From JASHPR01 sp963833885 (GTDB taxonomy: Bacteria > Actinomycetota > Actinomycetes > Streptosporangiales > Streptosporangiaceae): a DNA stretch of 64,000 nucleotides. Position numbers and translations under genes: made by a program. The stretch spans positions 193,511-257,510 of the forward strand of contig CAWHZU010000002.1 in assembly GCA_963833885.1 (NCBI GenBank), written 5' to 3'. Under the pieces are notes generated by a model that made no database searches, had not been told where the DNA came from, and saw nothing but the letters and a program-made list of their open reading frames with translations. Each line of letters opens with the position of its first letter. The first letter of the stretch is position 1. Positions 15,966-24,553 of this stretch are shown here, piece after piece.

Positions 15966-16796
15966 ATGCCGACCGCGGCACTGGTGCTGGCCCTGCTCTC
16001 CGCTGTGTCGAGCGCAGTATGGAACCTGCTGGTCAAGCAGTCGCGCGACACCGAGGCGGTGACCGCGGTCGCCCTCGCGATCGGCGTGATCCTGTTCTCC
16101 CCGGCGCTGGCGTTCGGCCATATACCGCTCGCGGCGTGGCCGTACCTGGTTGCGTCCGCGGCCCTGGAGTTCATCTACTTCACGCTCCTCGCCGCGGCCT
16201 ACCGCCGGGCCGAGCTGAGCCTGGTGTTCCCGCTCGCCCGCGGCTTTGCGCCGGTGCTCGTTCTGCTGATCGGCCTGGTCGCGCTGCACGACCACGCCAG
16301 CGCGGGCGAGCTAGCCGGGGTACTGCTCGTGGCGGTCGGGGCGACGGCCGTGCGCGGCATCAAAATCGCGGGCGGGTTCGCCGACACCGGCATCGCCCTG
16401 CTGATCGCCGTCTGCATCGCGGGCTACACGCTGGTCGACAAGCACGGGGTGAGCCTGGCCAGCCCCGCCGCGTACCTGGAGGCCGTCATGGCGCTGCTGG
16501 TGCTGCCGTACCTCACGCTCGTGGCCAGGTCCAGGGGCCTGCAGGCGCTGCGCCGCGAACTTCGGCCGCGGACCGCGGTCATCGGCATCGGCATCATCGG
16601 TGGCTATGCCCTGGCGCTGTTCGGCCTGCGGCTCGCGGCGGCCGCGCCGGTGGCGGCGGTGCGGGAGTCCAGCGTAGTGATCGGCACCGCCCTGGCCGCG
16701 ATCGTGCTGCGCGAGCGCGTCGGCCCGGCCCGCTTCTGCGGCGCCTGCCTGGTCGCGGCGGGCGTCACCGTTCTGGCCTTCGCCGCCGGTTCCTGA
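15966..16796 (+). CDS. EamA/DMT-family transporter
   Basis: A 276-residue membrane protein with ten predicted hydrophobic segments in two repeats of five, the EamA layout. Family-like stretches are ALLSAVSSAVWNLLVKQ near the start, AYRRAELSLVFPLARGFAPV at the end of the first repeat, and the matching APVAAVRESSVVIGTALAA of the second. GTG 15963 or ATG 15966 could start it, and no clear ribosome site is visible, so it may be leaderless. Its divergent MocR neighbour suggests export or uptake of an amine or amino acid. Confidence 0.85.
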   Translation: MPTAALVLALLSAVSSAVWNLLVKQSRDTEAVTAVALAIGVILFSPALAFGHIPLAAWPYLVASAALEFIYFTLLAAAYRRAELSLVFPLARGFAPVLVLLIGLVALHDHASAGELAGVLLVAVGATAVRGIKIAGGFADTGIALLIAVCIAGYTLVDKHGVSLASPAAYLEAVMALLVLPYLTLVARSRGLQALRRELRPRTAVIGIGIIGGYALALFGLRLAAAAPVAAVRESSVVIGTALAAIVLRERVGPARFCGACLVAAGVTVLAFAAGS

Positions 16797-16804
16797 TCAC
16801 GCCG

Positions 16805-16826
16805 GGCCCGGACGGCGGCCCGGGCC
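16805..16826. terminator. possible bidirectional hairpin between EamA and the spherulin-like gene
   Basis: GGCCCGG (16805-16811) pairs with CCGGGCC (16820-16826) across 8 bases, in the 31-base gap between two convergent stop codons. It is a short stem, so this is a weak call. Confidence 0.35.
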
Positions 16827-16827
16827 G

Positions 16828-17865
16828 TCAGCAGCCGGAGGGAACGCTGCTGGCCTCCTGCGACCAGTAGCTCGGCAGCGCGCCGTACGGGTTGCCCGAC
16901 GCGGACAGGTCGGTCACGAACAGGTGCCCGGCCCTGCGCTGCCTGGACAGGTTGATCGCGCTGGCAAGGTCCGACTGCGGGGTGTCGTGGACGACGTTCG
17001 CGAACTGACTCGGCGAGTACTGGCTGATCCAGCTCGGGACCTGATCCGAAAGATAGGCCGAGTAGGAGCCCTCAAAGACCATCACGACGTTCGCGATCGA
17101 CATGAAGCTTGGCTCCGGGTAGGAACCAGGATTCAGCCACACAATGCCGCCGGAGATCTTCGAGCGGACGTAGTTCGCCAGCGTCTGGTAATAGGAGAAC
17201 TCGCCCGACGTTCCCTGGGTGAGGTCGAGGAAGATGCCATTCACCCCGTACCAGGACTTGTAGTCGTTGATTTCGGTCTCGACCGAGCTGACCGAGCGCG
17301 CGCCGTATTCGGTGGACGAATAGCCAAGGACCGTGATGCCCGCGGCCTGGGCCTGCTTGACCAGGCTCTGGAAGTGAGACAGCGGCGAGGTGCCGACGCC
17401 GTTGTCGACGTTCAGCAGCATGACGGTGGGGTCGGGCCTGGTGTTGATGGCCTGGTCCCAGATGTTGCTCGCGTAGAAGTAGGCCGGGACGAACGTGGAC
17501 TGGCAGCCGCTCGCCGTCGGCGCCCCGCCGCCAGACCCCGAGCCCGAGCCGGACCCCGAGCTGGCGGGAGACGACTGGCTGGCGGCTGGCGAGGAGGTGT
17601 GCGCGGCGTGCGCCCTGCGCCGGTGCTTCTTGGGCTTCGGCGTCGGGCTCGGAGTGGGCGACGGGGTGGGGGACGCGAACGCCTTCGCGGCATGCGATGC
17701 CGCCAGCGTGGGTGCGGCCTTGGGGGCCGCGGTACCGCAGGCGGCCAGGGCCAGCACGGGTACCGCGACGGCCACGGCCGCCCGGAGCGCGAACGGTAGC
17801 CTGGTCAGGCCGCGCAACCCGCGGCCGCTCGTTCTCGGTGACATGCCAACGTCAGCCCCGCTCAT
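16828..17865 (-). CDS. spherulation-specific family 4-like secreted lipoprotein
   Basis: A 345-residue protein: basic N-terminus, hydrophobic segment and lipobox (VLALAAC, about residues 38-44), then a long Pro/Lys/Ser/Gly linker to about residue 120. The C-terminal TIM-barrel-like domain resembles spherulin-4 proteins: FVPAYFYAS, TVMLLNVDNGVG, ITVLGYSSTEYGARSVSSV, NGIFLDLTQG and IVWLNPGSYPEPSFM. Relatives are putative glycosidases acting outside the cell on exopolysaccharide. It should be anchored to the membrane outer face. ATG 17865 is used, with ATG 17844 as an alternative. Confidence 0.82.
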   Translation of the reverse strand: MSGADVGMSPRTSGRGLRGLTRLPFALRAAVAVAVPVLALAACGTAAPKAAPTLAASHAAKAFASPTPSPTPSPTPKPKKHRRRAHAAHTSSPAASQSSPASSGSGSGSGSGGGAPTASGCQSTFVPAYFYASNIWDQAINTRPDPTVMLLNVDNGVGTSPLSHFQSLVKQAQAAGITVLGYSSTEYGARSVSSVETEINDYKSWYGVNGIFLDLTQGTSGEFSYYQTLANYVRSKISGGIVWLNPGSYPEPSFMSIANVVMVFEGSYSAYLSDQVPSWISQYSPSQFANVVHDTPQSDLASAINLSRQRRAGHLFVTDLSASGNPYGALPSYWSQEASSVPSGC

Positions 17866-18056
17866 CTGACTACATCCGTAACAGAAGGTCCCTCGCGAAT
17901 CATTGCTTACCCCCGCTGGGTGGCGGAGTCGAATGGCGTGATCTATGGATATACGGCTTATGTGACGACTGAGTCATTCATGCTTGCAATGCGAACCGGG
18001 CTTATCCAGGCAGCTGCGGTCGGCGTTCTGGCCGGTACGGCACTGGCCAGTCTTCC

Positions 18057-18971
18057 TCACCGAGCCGGAATCGGGACCGGCCGGGGCCGCCGGCCGCGCC
18101 GGGCGGTCGCGCCCCGCCGGAGCTGCAGGCTGCTGAGCACGATCCCGATCAGGATGGCCGCGCCGCCCACCGCTTGCGCCAGGCCGGCCGGATCCCCGAA
18201 CGCCACGGCCCCCGCCACGGCACCGACGAGCGGCTCCAGGTTGAGGAAGGCGCCGGCCACATCCGCCGCCACCCGGCTCTGCGCGTAAGCGAACAGGGTG
18301 AACGGGAGGATCGTGCCGCAGAAAACCAGCCCGGCGGCCGCCAGCAGGCTGCCCAGGCCCGACGGTGCCGCCGGGGCGCCCTCGGTGGCGACGGCAATCG
18401 GCAGCACCGCGCCGGCGGCCGCGACGAACTGCACGCCGGTCACGGCCACCGGGTCGCGGTCGCGCAGCAGCCGGCCCTGCGCCACGGTGAACCCGGCCGA
18501 GATCAGCTGCGAAGCCAGCACCAGGCCATCGCCGGCGAGCGTCGCGCCGCCGCCCTTGCCGCTGGCGACAAGGCCGACGCCCACCAGCGAAACGGCGAAC
18601 CCGGCCCAGGCCACCGGCCTGGCCATGGTGCGCTGCCATACCGCGGTGATGATCGCGATGAGCACGGGCGTGGCGCCCATGATCAGCGCCGCATGGGTGA
18701 CGCTGGTACGCACGATGCCCAGGTTCTGCAGCAGCACCGAACCGCCGTAGCCCACCGCGCCGCTGGCCAGCACGGCCGGACGGCACACGGCGCGGACCTT
18801 GTCCCTGCCCGCAACGAGCAGCAGGACGGCCGCTGCGACGCCGAACCGCGCGAACGCTAGCCAGGCCGGCCCCAGCCAGACCAGTGCCAGCTTCGACAGC
18901 GGCACCGTGGTGCCCCACAGCACCCCGGCGGCGATCAGCGCCGCGAAGACGAGACGACGGTTGTTGGTCAT
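18057..18971 (-). CDS. EamA/DMT-family transporter
   Basis: A 304-residue protein with ten hydrophobic segments and typical EamA phrases: AAGVLWGTTVPLSKLAL, TSVTHAALIMGATPVLIAII at the end of the first repeat, and SRVAADVAGAFLNLEPLVGA in the second. The C-terminus is a basic tail. ATG 18971 leaves a 70-base divergent gap to an Lrp-type regulator, a common arrangement for amino-acid exporters controlled by AsnC/Lrp proteins. Upstream of its stop, bases 17866-18056 contain no gene that I can support. Confidence 0.87.
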   Translation of the reverse strand: MTNNRRLVFAALIAAGVLWGTTVPLSKLALVWLGPAWLAFARFGVAAAVLLLVAGRDKVRAVCRPAVLASGAVGYGGSVLLQNLGIVRTSVTHAALIMGATPVLIAIITAVWQRTMARPVAWAGFAVSLVGVGLVASGKGGGATLAGDGLVLASQLISAGFTVAQGRLLRDRDPVAVTGVQFVAAAGAVLPIAVATEGAPAAPSGLGSLLAAAGLVFCGTILPFTLFAYAQSRVAADVAGAFLNLEPLVGAVAGAVAFGDPAGLAQAVGGAAILIGIVLSSLQLRRGATARRGRRPRPVPIPAR

Positions 18972-19041
18972 GCATCCAGAGTCACCGACGCCTGCATAAA
19001 GAACGCTGTTCGCGCGATTAGACGAGATAATATTTGGCAGT
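18972..19041. promoter_or_regulatory. divergent promoter region of the EamA and Lrp genes
   Basis: These 70 bases separate two divergent genes and are notably AT-rich for this genome around GATAATATTTGG (about 19027-19038). They must hold both promoters and probably the Lrp operator. No single motif can be assigned with confidence. Confidence 0.4.
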
Positions 19042-19617
19042 ATGGCGGTTGAGCTTGATGACATTGACATAGAACTGCTCGGCGAGCTGCAGGTCGACGC
19101 GGACCGGACGAACGTGGAGCTCGCCCGGCTGGTCGGGCTTTCGCCGGCGGCGACGCTGAACCGGGTTCGCCGGCTGAAGGAGTCGGGCGTCATCCGCGTG
19201 ATCAGCGCCCGCCTCGATCCGGTGGCAGCCGGGTTCCCGCTCCAGCTCTATGTGGCCGCCACGCTCGGCAGCCACGACGCGCGCGCCAGCCGAGTGTTCG
19301 AGGACCAGGTCCGTGCGATACCGGAGATCGTCGCCGCAGACATCGTCGCCGGGGAGATGGACTACCTGCTCACGGTCGTGGCCCGGAACGTCACGGAGTT
19401 GCAGCAGGTTCTCGTCGCGCTGGCGACCAGGGGCGGGCAGCGGCTGGTGACCTACCTGCGGCTGGAGGAGGTCAAGCCGCCGTCGCAGCTGCCGCTCGAG
19501 CCGGCCGAGCCGGTCCCGGCCCGCCCAGTACGCCGGGCGCGCCGACCCGCCGGAGTCGCCCCCACTATCGTTGAATCAGCAAGCGGCGTCGCAAATGCTG
19601 ACCGGCCAGAGGCGTGA
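19042..19617 (+). CDS. Lrp/AsnC-family transcriptional regulator
   Basis: A 191-residue protein. The N-terminal helix-turn-helix (NVELARLVGLSPAATLNRVR, about residues 23-42) is followed by an alpha-beta RAM ligand domain containing VAADIVAGEMDYLLTVVARN. This matches Lrp/AsnC regulators, which respond to amino acids. A Pro/Arg-rich tail of about 45 residues is an addition to the usual 150-residue length. It is divergent from the EamA transporter, which is the probable target. Confidence 0.9.
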   Translation: MAVELDDIDIELLGELQVDADRTNVELARLVGLSPAATLNRVRRLKESGVIRVISARLDPVAAGFPLQLYVAATLGSHDARASRVFEDQVRAIPEIVAADIVAGEMDYLLTVVARNVTELQQVLVALATRGGQRLVTYLRLEEVKPPSQLPLEPAEPVPARPVRRARRPAGVAPTIVESASGVANADRPEA

Positions 19618-19764
19618 CCCGCCCGGGATTTCCGGCTTCCTGGGCCTTCACGAGGCAAAGGCCGCAGCGTAGCGTCTGGTCGGGAACGCGTCCCGCCGCG
19701 GGCCGCACGCGGCCCGGCCGTGGACTGCTCGCGGTCTCGATGTCAGCAGCCAATGAGGGGGGCC

Positions 19765-21342
19765 ATGACTGCCAGCAGCGCCATCGGAGGCCGTTCGCGG
19801 AACCTGATCCTGGCGGCGATGATCTTCGCGGTCGCGATGACCTTCATCGACCAGACGATCGTGTCCATCGCCGTGCCCAACATCCAGCGGGAGCTGGGGC
19901 TGACCAGCACCGGCGTGCAGTGGATGGTCAACGCCTATTTGCTGTCGCTCAGCGCGCTGTTCGCGTTCGGCGGCCGGCTGGCCGACACAATGGGCCACCG
20001 GCGGATGGTGACGCTCGGCGTGATCGTGTTCGCCGTCGCGTCGGCGCTGTGCGGGCTGACCCCGAAGGGCTCGTTCGCCGAGGCGTGGATCGTGATCTTC
20101 CGGGTCGTGCAGGGCGCGGGCGGGGCGATCATGTTCCCGGCCGCGCTCGCCATCGTGGTGCAGACCTTCGAGCTGCGCCAGCGCGGCAAGGCCCTGGCCC
20201 TTTTCTTCGGCATCGCGGGCGGCCTGACCGCGATCGGCCCGGTCCTGGGCGGTTTTCTCACCCAGTGGACCTGGCGGGCGATCTTCTGGGTGAACATCCC
20301 GGTCGCGCTGATCGCGCTGGCGCTGATCTTCATTTCCAAGCCGGTCACCGACCACAAGCCGGCCCGGATCGACTACCGCGGCCTGGTCCTGATCGCTGCC
20401 GGGGTGTCGCTGAGCGTGTTCGGCTTCCAGCAGTCGAACATCTGGGGCTGGCACAACCCGCTGATCTGGCTGTCCATCGCGGTCGGCCTGGCGCTGCTCG
20501 TCGTGTTCTACTTCGTCGAGGTCCGCACCGAATCGCCACTGATGCGGGTCAGCATCTTCCGGATCCGGCCGTTCCTGGTTGAGAACATGGTGCTCGGCAT
20601 CACCAACCTGGTGTTCATCCCGGTGTTCTTCTTCGGCAGCGAGTACGCCCAGATCTCGCTGGCGAAGTCGTCCTCCCAGGCAGGCGTCATCCTGCTGTTC
20701 TTCTTCATCGGCTTCGTCATCGCCGCGCAGATCGGCGGGCGGATGCTGGACCGGATCGGGGCCAAGCGCCCGGTCGTGATCGGCTGCGTGCTCGGCGCCG
20801 TCGGGTTTTTCCTGTGGGCAGGGAAGGTCACCGACCTCAACTTCAGCGCGCAGCAGTGGTACATCATCCTGGCCGGCGCCGGCATGGGCTTCATGCTCGG
20901 ACCGTCCAGCACCGACGCGGTCAACCGGGCCAGCCGGCTCACTTACGGCGAGGCCACCGGCATCACCCAGACCGTCCGCAACTACGCCGCCAGCATGGGC
21001 CTGGCCATCCTGGGCACGATCCTGGTCACCGTGATGCGCAGTCACGTCACCAGCTCGCTGATCTCCCTTTACCACCTGCCGAGCAGCAAGGCGGCCGCCG
21101 AGGCGGCGAGCCTGTCGCAGTCGCACGGCAGCGGCAGCGGGAGCGGGGGTGTGGCATCGATCCCGCACTTCTACCGGGTCGACTTCGCCCAGTCCACGCA
21201 GACCGTGCTGTACGTGATGGCCGCGATCATGGCGGCCGCCGCCGTCGTGGCGATTCTCGGCCTGCGCGGCGGGGTGCAGCGGGACATCGGAGGCGAGGCC
21301 CAGGAGCCCGCACAGGAGTCCGCCGCCATCGACAACCCTTGA
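19765..21342 (+). CDS. MFS transporter, DHA2 (EmrB/QacA) drug exporter type
   Basis: A 525-residue, 14-segment major facilitator. It begins with the DHA2 pattern FAVAMTFIDQTIVSIAVPNI and has the loop motif GGRLADTMGHRRMV and motif C-like FFGIAGGLTAIGPVLGGFL in segment 5. It should export drugs or metabolites using the proton gradient. ATG 19765 has GAGGGGG close upstream; the frame opens at GTG 19720. No regulator is adjacent upstream except the Lrp gene, and the TetR gene downstream is convergent. Confidence 0.88.
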   Translation: MTASSAIGGRSRNLILAAMIFAVAMTFIDQTIVSIAVPNIQRELGLTSTGVQWMVNAYLLSLSALFAFGGRLADTMGHRRMVTLGVIVFAVASALCGLTPKGSFAEAWIVIFRVVQGAGGAIMFPAALAIVVQTFELRQRGKALALFFGIAGGLTAIGPVLGGFLTQWTWRAIFWVNIPVALIALALIFISKPVTDHKPARIDYRGLVLIAAGVSLSVFGFQQSNIWGWHNPLIWLSIAVGLALLVVFYFVEVRTESPLMRVSIFRIRPFLVENMVLGITNLVFIPVFFFGSEYAQISLAKSSSQAGVILLFFFIGFVIAAQIGGRMLDRIGAKRPVVIGCVLGAVGFFLWAGKVTDLNFSAQQWYIILAGAGMGFMLGPSSTDAVNRASRLTYGEATGITQTVRNYAASMGLAILGTILVTVMRSHVTSSLISLYHLPSSKAAAEAASLSQSHGSGSGSGGVASIPHFYRVDFAQSTQTVLYVMAAIMAAAAVVAILGLRGGVQRDIGGEAQEPAQESAAIDNP

Positions 21343-21374
21343 CCGGATGACGGGCCGTTACGCGACGCCAGCGG

Positions 21375-22019
21375 CTATCTCGGCTGGTGAGCGCGAACGA
21401 TGAGAGTGGCGGTCTCGCGGGCGATGCTGTTGATCTCGCGGCTGCTGAGGGGCTCGATGCCGCGCAGCGAGCGAACCTGGGCCTCGACGGCGGCGAGCCA
21501 GACGAACTGCCGCGCGGCCGTCTGCGGGTCGGGGACGGTGAGTGTGCCGCGGCGCTCGCAGTCGGCGAGGTAGGCGGCGATCGCGGCGATGAGGCTCTGG
21601 CCGCGCTCGTCGTCGCGCCAGGAGCGCTGCAGCTCGGGGTGGTGGGTTAGCTCGGCGATCGTGAGCCGATGCAGCGCGGCGATCTCGGGCGCGGTGACGC
21701 CGCGGATCAGCCATTTGGCGGCGGCGGTCAGATCGGCCTGGGGATCCCCGGTGTCGGTGATCAGGTCGGCCCGGTCGAGGGGACTGGCGGCGTGGGCATG
21801 CTCGACCACGGCCAGGAAGAGCCGCTGCTTGTCACCGAAGTGCCCGTAGACGGTCTGCTTGCCCACGCCGGCGGCCTCGGCGATGGCGTCGACGCTGGCG
21901 CGGGCGTAGCCCTCGCGCAAGAACACCTCGGTCGCGGCTTTAAGGATCGCGGCGTGCTTGGCCGGTGATCGCCGGTCTCGGCCCGGCTGCGCAGAGCCGG
22001 AGGCAGCGAGTGTCGCCAT
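21375..22019 (-). CDS. TetR/AcrR-family transcriptional repressor
   Basis: A 214-residue protein with a TetR DNA-binding region (ASVDAIAEAAGVGKQTVYGH, about residues 42-61) and a helical ligand domain of the TetR_C_7/AefR-like type (FVWLAAVEAQVRSLRG). It is divergent from a DHA2 exporter gene. The 88 bases between them are largely occupied by a nested palindrome, so it most likely represses both itself and the pump until a substrate binds. Confidence 0.9.
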   Translation of the reverse strand: MATLAASGSAQPGRDRRSPAKHAAILKAATEVFLREGYARASVDAIAEAAGVGKQTVYGHFGDKQRLFLAVVEHAHAASPLDRADLITDTGDPQADLTAAAKWLIRGVTAPEIAALHRLTIAELTHHPELQRSWRDDERGQSLIAAIAAYLADCERRGTLTVPDPQTAARQFVWLAAVEAQVRSLRGIEPLSSREINSIARETATLIVRAHQPR

Positions 22020-22040
22020 GACCGTCAGCCTACCAGCTTG

Positions 22041-22087
22041 CTAGACGAGACCGTTCCGTCTAATCTAAACGGAACTTGACCGTCTAG
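22041..22087. promoter_or_regulatory. 47-bp nested palindrome, probable TetR operator
   Basis: The outer arms CTAGACG (22041-22047) and CGTCTAG (22081-22087) enclose inner arms GTTCCGT (22053-22059) and ACGGAAC (22069-22075). All four are perfect and symmetric about 22064. The site lies 22 bases from the tetR start and 21 bases from the exporter start, so a dimer pair bound here would cover both promoters. Confidence 0.75.
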
Positions 22088-22107
22088 TCTTATTGGGGAG
22101 TGGTTCG

Positions 22108-23565
22108 GTGACCGCGTCGGCGACGGCAGCCCACGGCCCGGCAGACGATCCGAGTGGCGGCCCCGGGCCATCCCCAGGCCCGGGACGGGATCGTCTCGAT
22201 CCCGTCCTGATCAAGCTGGCCCTGGTGCTGATGCTCGGCTCGCTCGCATCCGGCCTGGACACCACGATCGTCAACGTCGCGCTGGACCGGCTCGGCCGCA
22301 GCTTCGGCGTCTCGGTGGCGACGGTGCAGTGGGTGAGCACCGGGTACCTGCTAGCGCTGACCATCACCATGCCGCTGACCGGATGGGCCACCCGCCGGTT
22401 CGGGGCGCGAGCGATGTGGCTGGCTTCCCTGGGAACGTTCCTGCTCGGGTCGATGCTGTGCGGGATCGCCTGGTCGATGCCGGCGCTGATCGCCTTCCGG
22501 GTGCTCCAGGGACTCGGGGGCGGGATGCTCCTGCCGCTGGTCCGGGTGATCCTCGGCCAGGCCGCGGGCAAGGAGCGGATGGGGCGGGCCATGGTGTTCG
22601 TCGCCGTCCCTGGCGGCCTGACCCCGGTGCTCGGGCCGATTCTCGGCGGGCTGGTCGTCAGCGCCCTCGGCTGGCGGTGGGCGTTCTACATCAACGCACC
22701 CATCTGCCTTCTCGGCCTCGTGCTGGCCTGGCGACTGGTGCCCGGCGGCGAGCGCGGCGCCCGCCGGAGCCGGCTCGACCTGACGGGCCTCGGCCTGCTG
22801 GCGGCCGGGCTCGCCGCGGTCACGGACGGGCTGTCCGAGGCCGGCAATCACGGCAGCTTCGCCGTCCCCGCCGCATGGCTGCCACTGGCCGCCGGAGGGG
22901 CAGCGCTGGCCGGTTACACCGCTCACGCACTCGTCGGCCGGATCGAGCCCATCATCGACCTGCGGCTCTTCACCGTGCGGGCGTTCACCGCCTCGTCGGT
23001 CCTGCAGTTCCTGCTCGGCGGTTCACTATTCGGTTCGGTGTTTCTGCTGCCGCTGTACTACCAGCAGGTCCGGCATGCCAGCGTGCTGGAGGCCGGACTG
23101 CTTCTCGCCCCGCTCGGCGCGGGCATGAGCCTGGCCATGACCTACACCGGCAAGCTCATCGACCGGACCGGCGCCGAGCGCGCGATCTCTCTCGCCGCCA
23201 TGGTCCTGGCCATCGCCGGCCTCGTGCCCTACGCCCTCGTCGGCATTACCGCCAACCAGGCCGTGCTCGCCGCTGGCCTGTTCATCACCGGTCTCGGTCA
23301 GGGGGCGGTCAAGCTGACCGCCTTCACCGTTACCTACCAGGGCCTGGCACCGGACCAGGTGGCGCCGGCCACCAGCGCCAACCGCATCCTGCAGCAACTC
23401 GGCGGGGTGCTCGGCACCGTGACGCTCGCGCTCATCCTGCAGCAGAATGCCGCCACCAGCGCCACAGCGGTGGCGTTCGGGCACACCTTCGCCTGGGTGC
23501 TCGGCCTCACCGCACTCGCGGTTCTGCCCGCCCTTGCCCTGCCGCCACGAATCGCCCGCGACTAG
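22108..23565 (+). CDS. MFS transporter, DHA2 family
   Basis: A 485-residue, 14-segment exporter. Recognisable parts are SLASGLDTTIVNVALDRLGR in the first helix, GWATRRFGARAMWL in the loop, and GGLTPVLGPILGGLVVSALG in segment 5. GTG 22108 has GGGGAG 7 bases upstream; the frame opens at TTG 22093. It is controlled, by inference, by the divergent TetR repressor. Its stop codon overlaps that of the convergent thioredoxin gene. Confidence 0.88.
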   Translation: MTASATAAHGPADDPSGGPGPSPGPGRDRLDPVLIKLALVLMLGSLASGLDTTIVNVALDRLGRSFGVSVATVQWVSTGYLLALTITMPLTGWATRRFGARAMWLASLGTFLLGSMLCGIAWSMPALIAFRVLQGLGGGMLLPLVRVILGQAAGKERMGRAMVFVAVPGGLTPVLGPILGGLVVSALGWRWAFYINAPICLLGLVLAWRLVPGGERGARRSRLDLTGLGLLAAGLAAVTDGLSEAGNHGSFAVPAAWLPLAAGGAALAGYTAHALVGRIEPIIDLRLFTVRAFTASSVLQFLLGGSLFGSVFLLPLYYQQVRHASVLEAGLLLAPLGAGMSLAMTYTGKLIDRTGAERAISLAAMVLAIAGLVPYALVGITANQAVLAAGLFITGLGQGAVKLTAFTVTYQGLAPDQVAPATSANRILQQLGGVLGTVTLALILQQNAATSATAVAFGHTFAWVLGLTALAVLPALALPPRIARD

Positions 23566-23891
23566 ATGTAGTCGGCGAAGTCGCGCAGCAGCGCCGACTT
23601 GGGCTTGGCGCCGAGCACCTGCTTGACGACTTCGCCGCCGGAGAAGACGTTCATCATCGGAACGGCCATGACCTGGTACTTCTGGGCGGTGGCCGGGTTC
23701 TCGTCGATGTTGAGCTTGACGACGTCGATCTCGTCGGCGTGCTCCGCGGCTATCTCGGCGAGCACCGGGGCCACCATGCGGCACGGGCCGCACCACTCCG
23801 CCCAGTACTCGACGATCACCGGCTTGGAGTTCTTCAGGACGTCGGCCTCGAAGCTCGCGTCGGTGACGGCCTTGATCTCTCCCATGCTCAT
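23562..23891 (-). CDS. thioredoxin
   Basis: A 109-residue classical thioredoxin with the redox site EYWAEWCGPCRMVAPVLAEI (WCGPC at about 32-36) and the cis-proline region VMAVPMMNVFSGGE. It reduces protein disulfides in the cytoplasm. ATG 23891 has GGAAGGAAC upstream and overlaps the stop of the MerR-type regulator by 4 bases (ATGA), so the two genes form an operon. Confidence 0.93.
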   Translation of the reverse strand: MSMGEIKAVTDASFEADVLKNSKPVIVEYWAEWCGPCRMVAPVLAEIAAEHADEIDVVKLNIDENPATAQKYQVMAVPMMNVFSGGEVVKQVLGAKPKSALLRDFADYI

Positions 23892-24298
23892 CGTTCCTTC
23901 CTGTTCACGTCGGTATCGGCCAGGCGCAGCGCCACGCAGTCGTCGCCGTCGCCGTGCTCGCACACCTGAACCAGGCGGCGCAGCTTGCACCGGAGCACGG
24001 CGAGATCCCTGGCCTGTTGTTCGATCGCCTCGAGCTTGGCCTGAGCAGCCCGGACAATCTCGTCGGTGGACCGCGCCTCGGCGGGCCCCAGCAGCTCCCC
24101 GATCTCACCCAGCGTGAACCCCAGCTGCCGCGCGCGGCGGATGAACGCCAGCCGCCACCGGTCGGCCTCGAAGTACTCACGGAAACCGGAGTTCTGGCGC
24201 TCCGGCAACGTCAGCAGCCCGCGCCTCTGGTAGAAGCGCACGGTCTCGACGCCGACCCCCTCGGCGGCGGCGAACTTCCCGATCGTCAGTCCAGCCAT
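23888..24298 (-). CDS. MerR-family regulator with C-terminal cysteines
   Basis: A 136-residue protein: winged helix (IGKFAAAEGVGVETVRFYQR, about 5-24), REYFEADRWRLAFIRRAR, dimer helix, then a tail with three cysteines (LRCKLRRLVQVCEHGDGDDC). Mercury-sensing MerR has a similar C-x8-C pair near its end plus a third cysteine earlier in the dimer helix. Here the pair is C-x7-C and the early cysteine is missing. Metal or thiol-stress sensing is therefore plausible but mercury specificity is not supported. Co-transcription with thioredoxin points to thiol stress. Confidence 0.85.
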   Translation of the reverse strand: MAGLTIGKFAAAEGVGVETVRFYQRRGLLTLPERQNSGFREYFEADRWRLAFIRRARQLGFTLGEIGELLGPAEARSTDEIVRAAQAKLEAIEQQARDLAVLRCKLRRLVQVCEHGDGDDCVALRLADTDVNRKER

Positions 24299-24347
24299 GG
24301 TCCCAAAGCTAGCCGCCGCACCCCGGTACGGAGTCAAGCCGCAGCCG

Positions 24348-24476
24348 GCCGAACCATCAACCGGGTCCCGAGCCGGAACCTGGCCGAACCATCAACCGGG
24401 CCCCGAGCCGGAACCTGGCGAAGCATCCACCGGGCCCCGTGGCCGAACCTGGCCGAAGCATCCACCGTCCCCGTGG
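24348..24476. repeat. 35-bp tandem repeat, about 3.7 copies
   Basis: Units begin at 24348, 24383, 24418 and 24452, each starting GC(C)GAA(C/G)CATC(A/C)ACCG. The first two 35-base units differ at a single position; the third is 34 bases and diverged, and the fourth is cut short. They sit upstream of the tetR-led operon, after the divergent MerR gene. No coding role is seen. Confidence 0.75.
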
Positions 24477-24553
24477 ATTTGAGCGTTTGCTTTGATAATC
24501 TGATTAAGAGTTCTGGACGGCGCGTGTACGCGCATGACAGTGCGGGAGGCGGG

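Noticed and set aside
17920..18056. Short plus-strand membrane-like frame between the spherulin-like and EamA genes
   Set aside because: It runs into the antisense of the EamA gene, has no ribosome site and no family match.
11603..24298. A dispersed mercury resistance operon (MerB-like and MerR-like genes)
   Set aside because: The genes are 11.6 kb apart, the MerR protein lacks the early mercury-binding cysteine, and merA/T/P are absent. Each is better explained by its immediate neighbour.
24348..24476. CRISPR array
   Set aside because: The 35-bp units abut each other with no spacers and there are no cas genes nearby.
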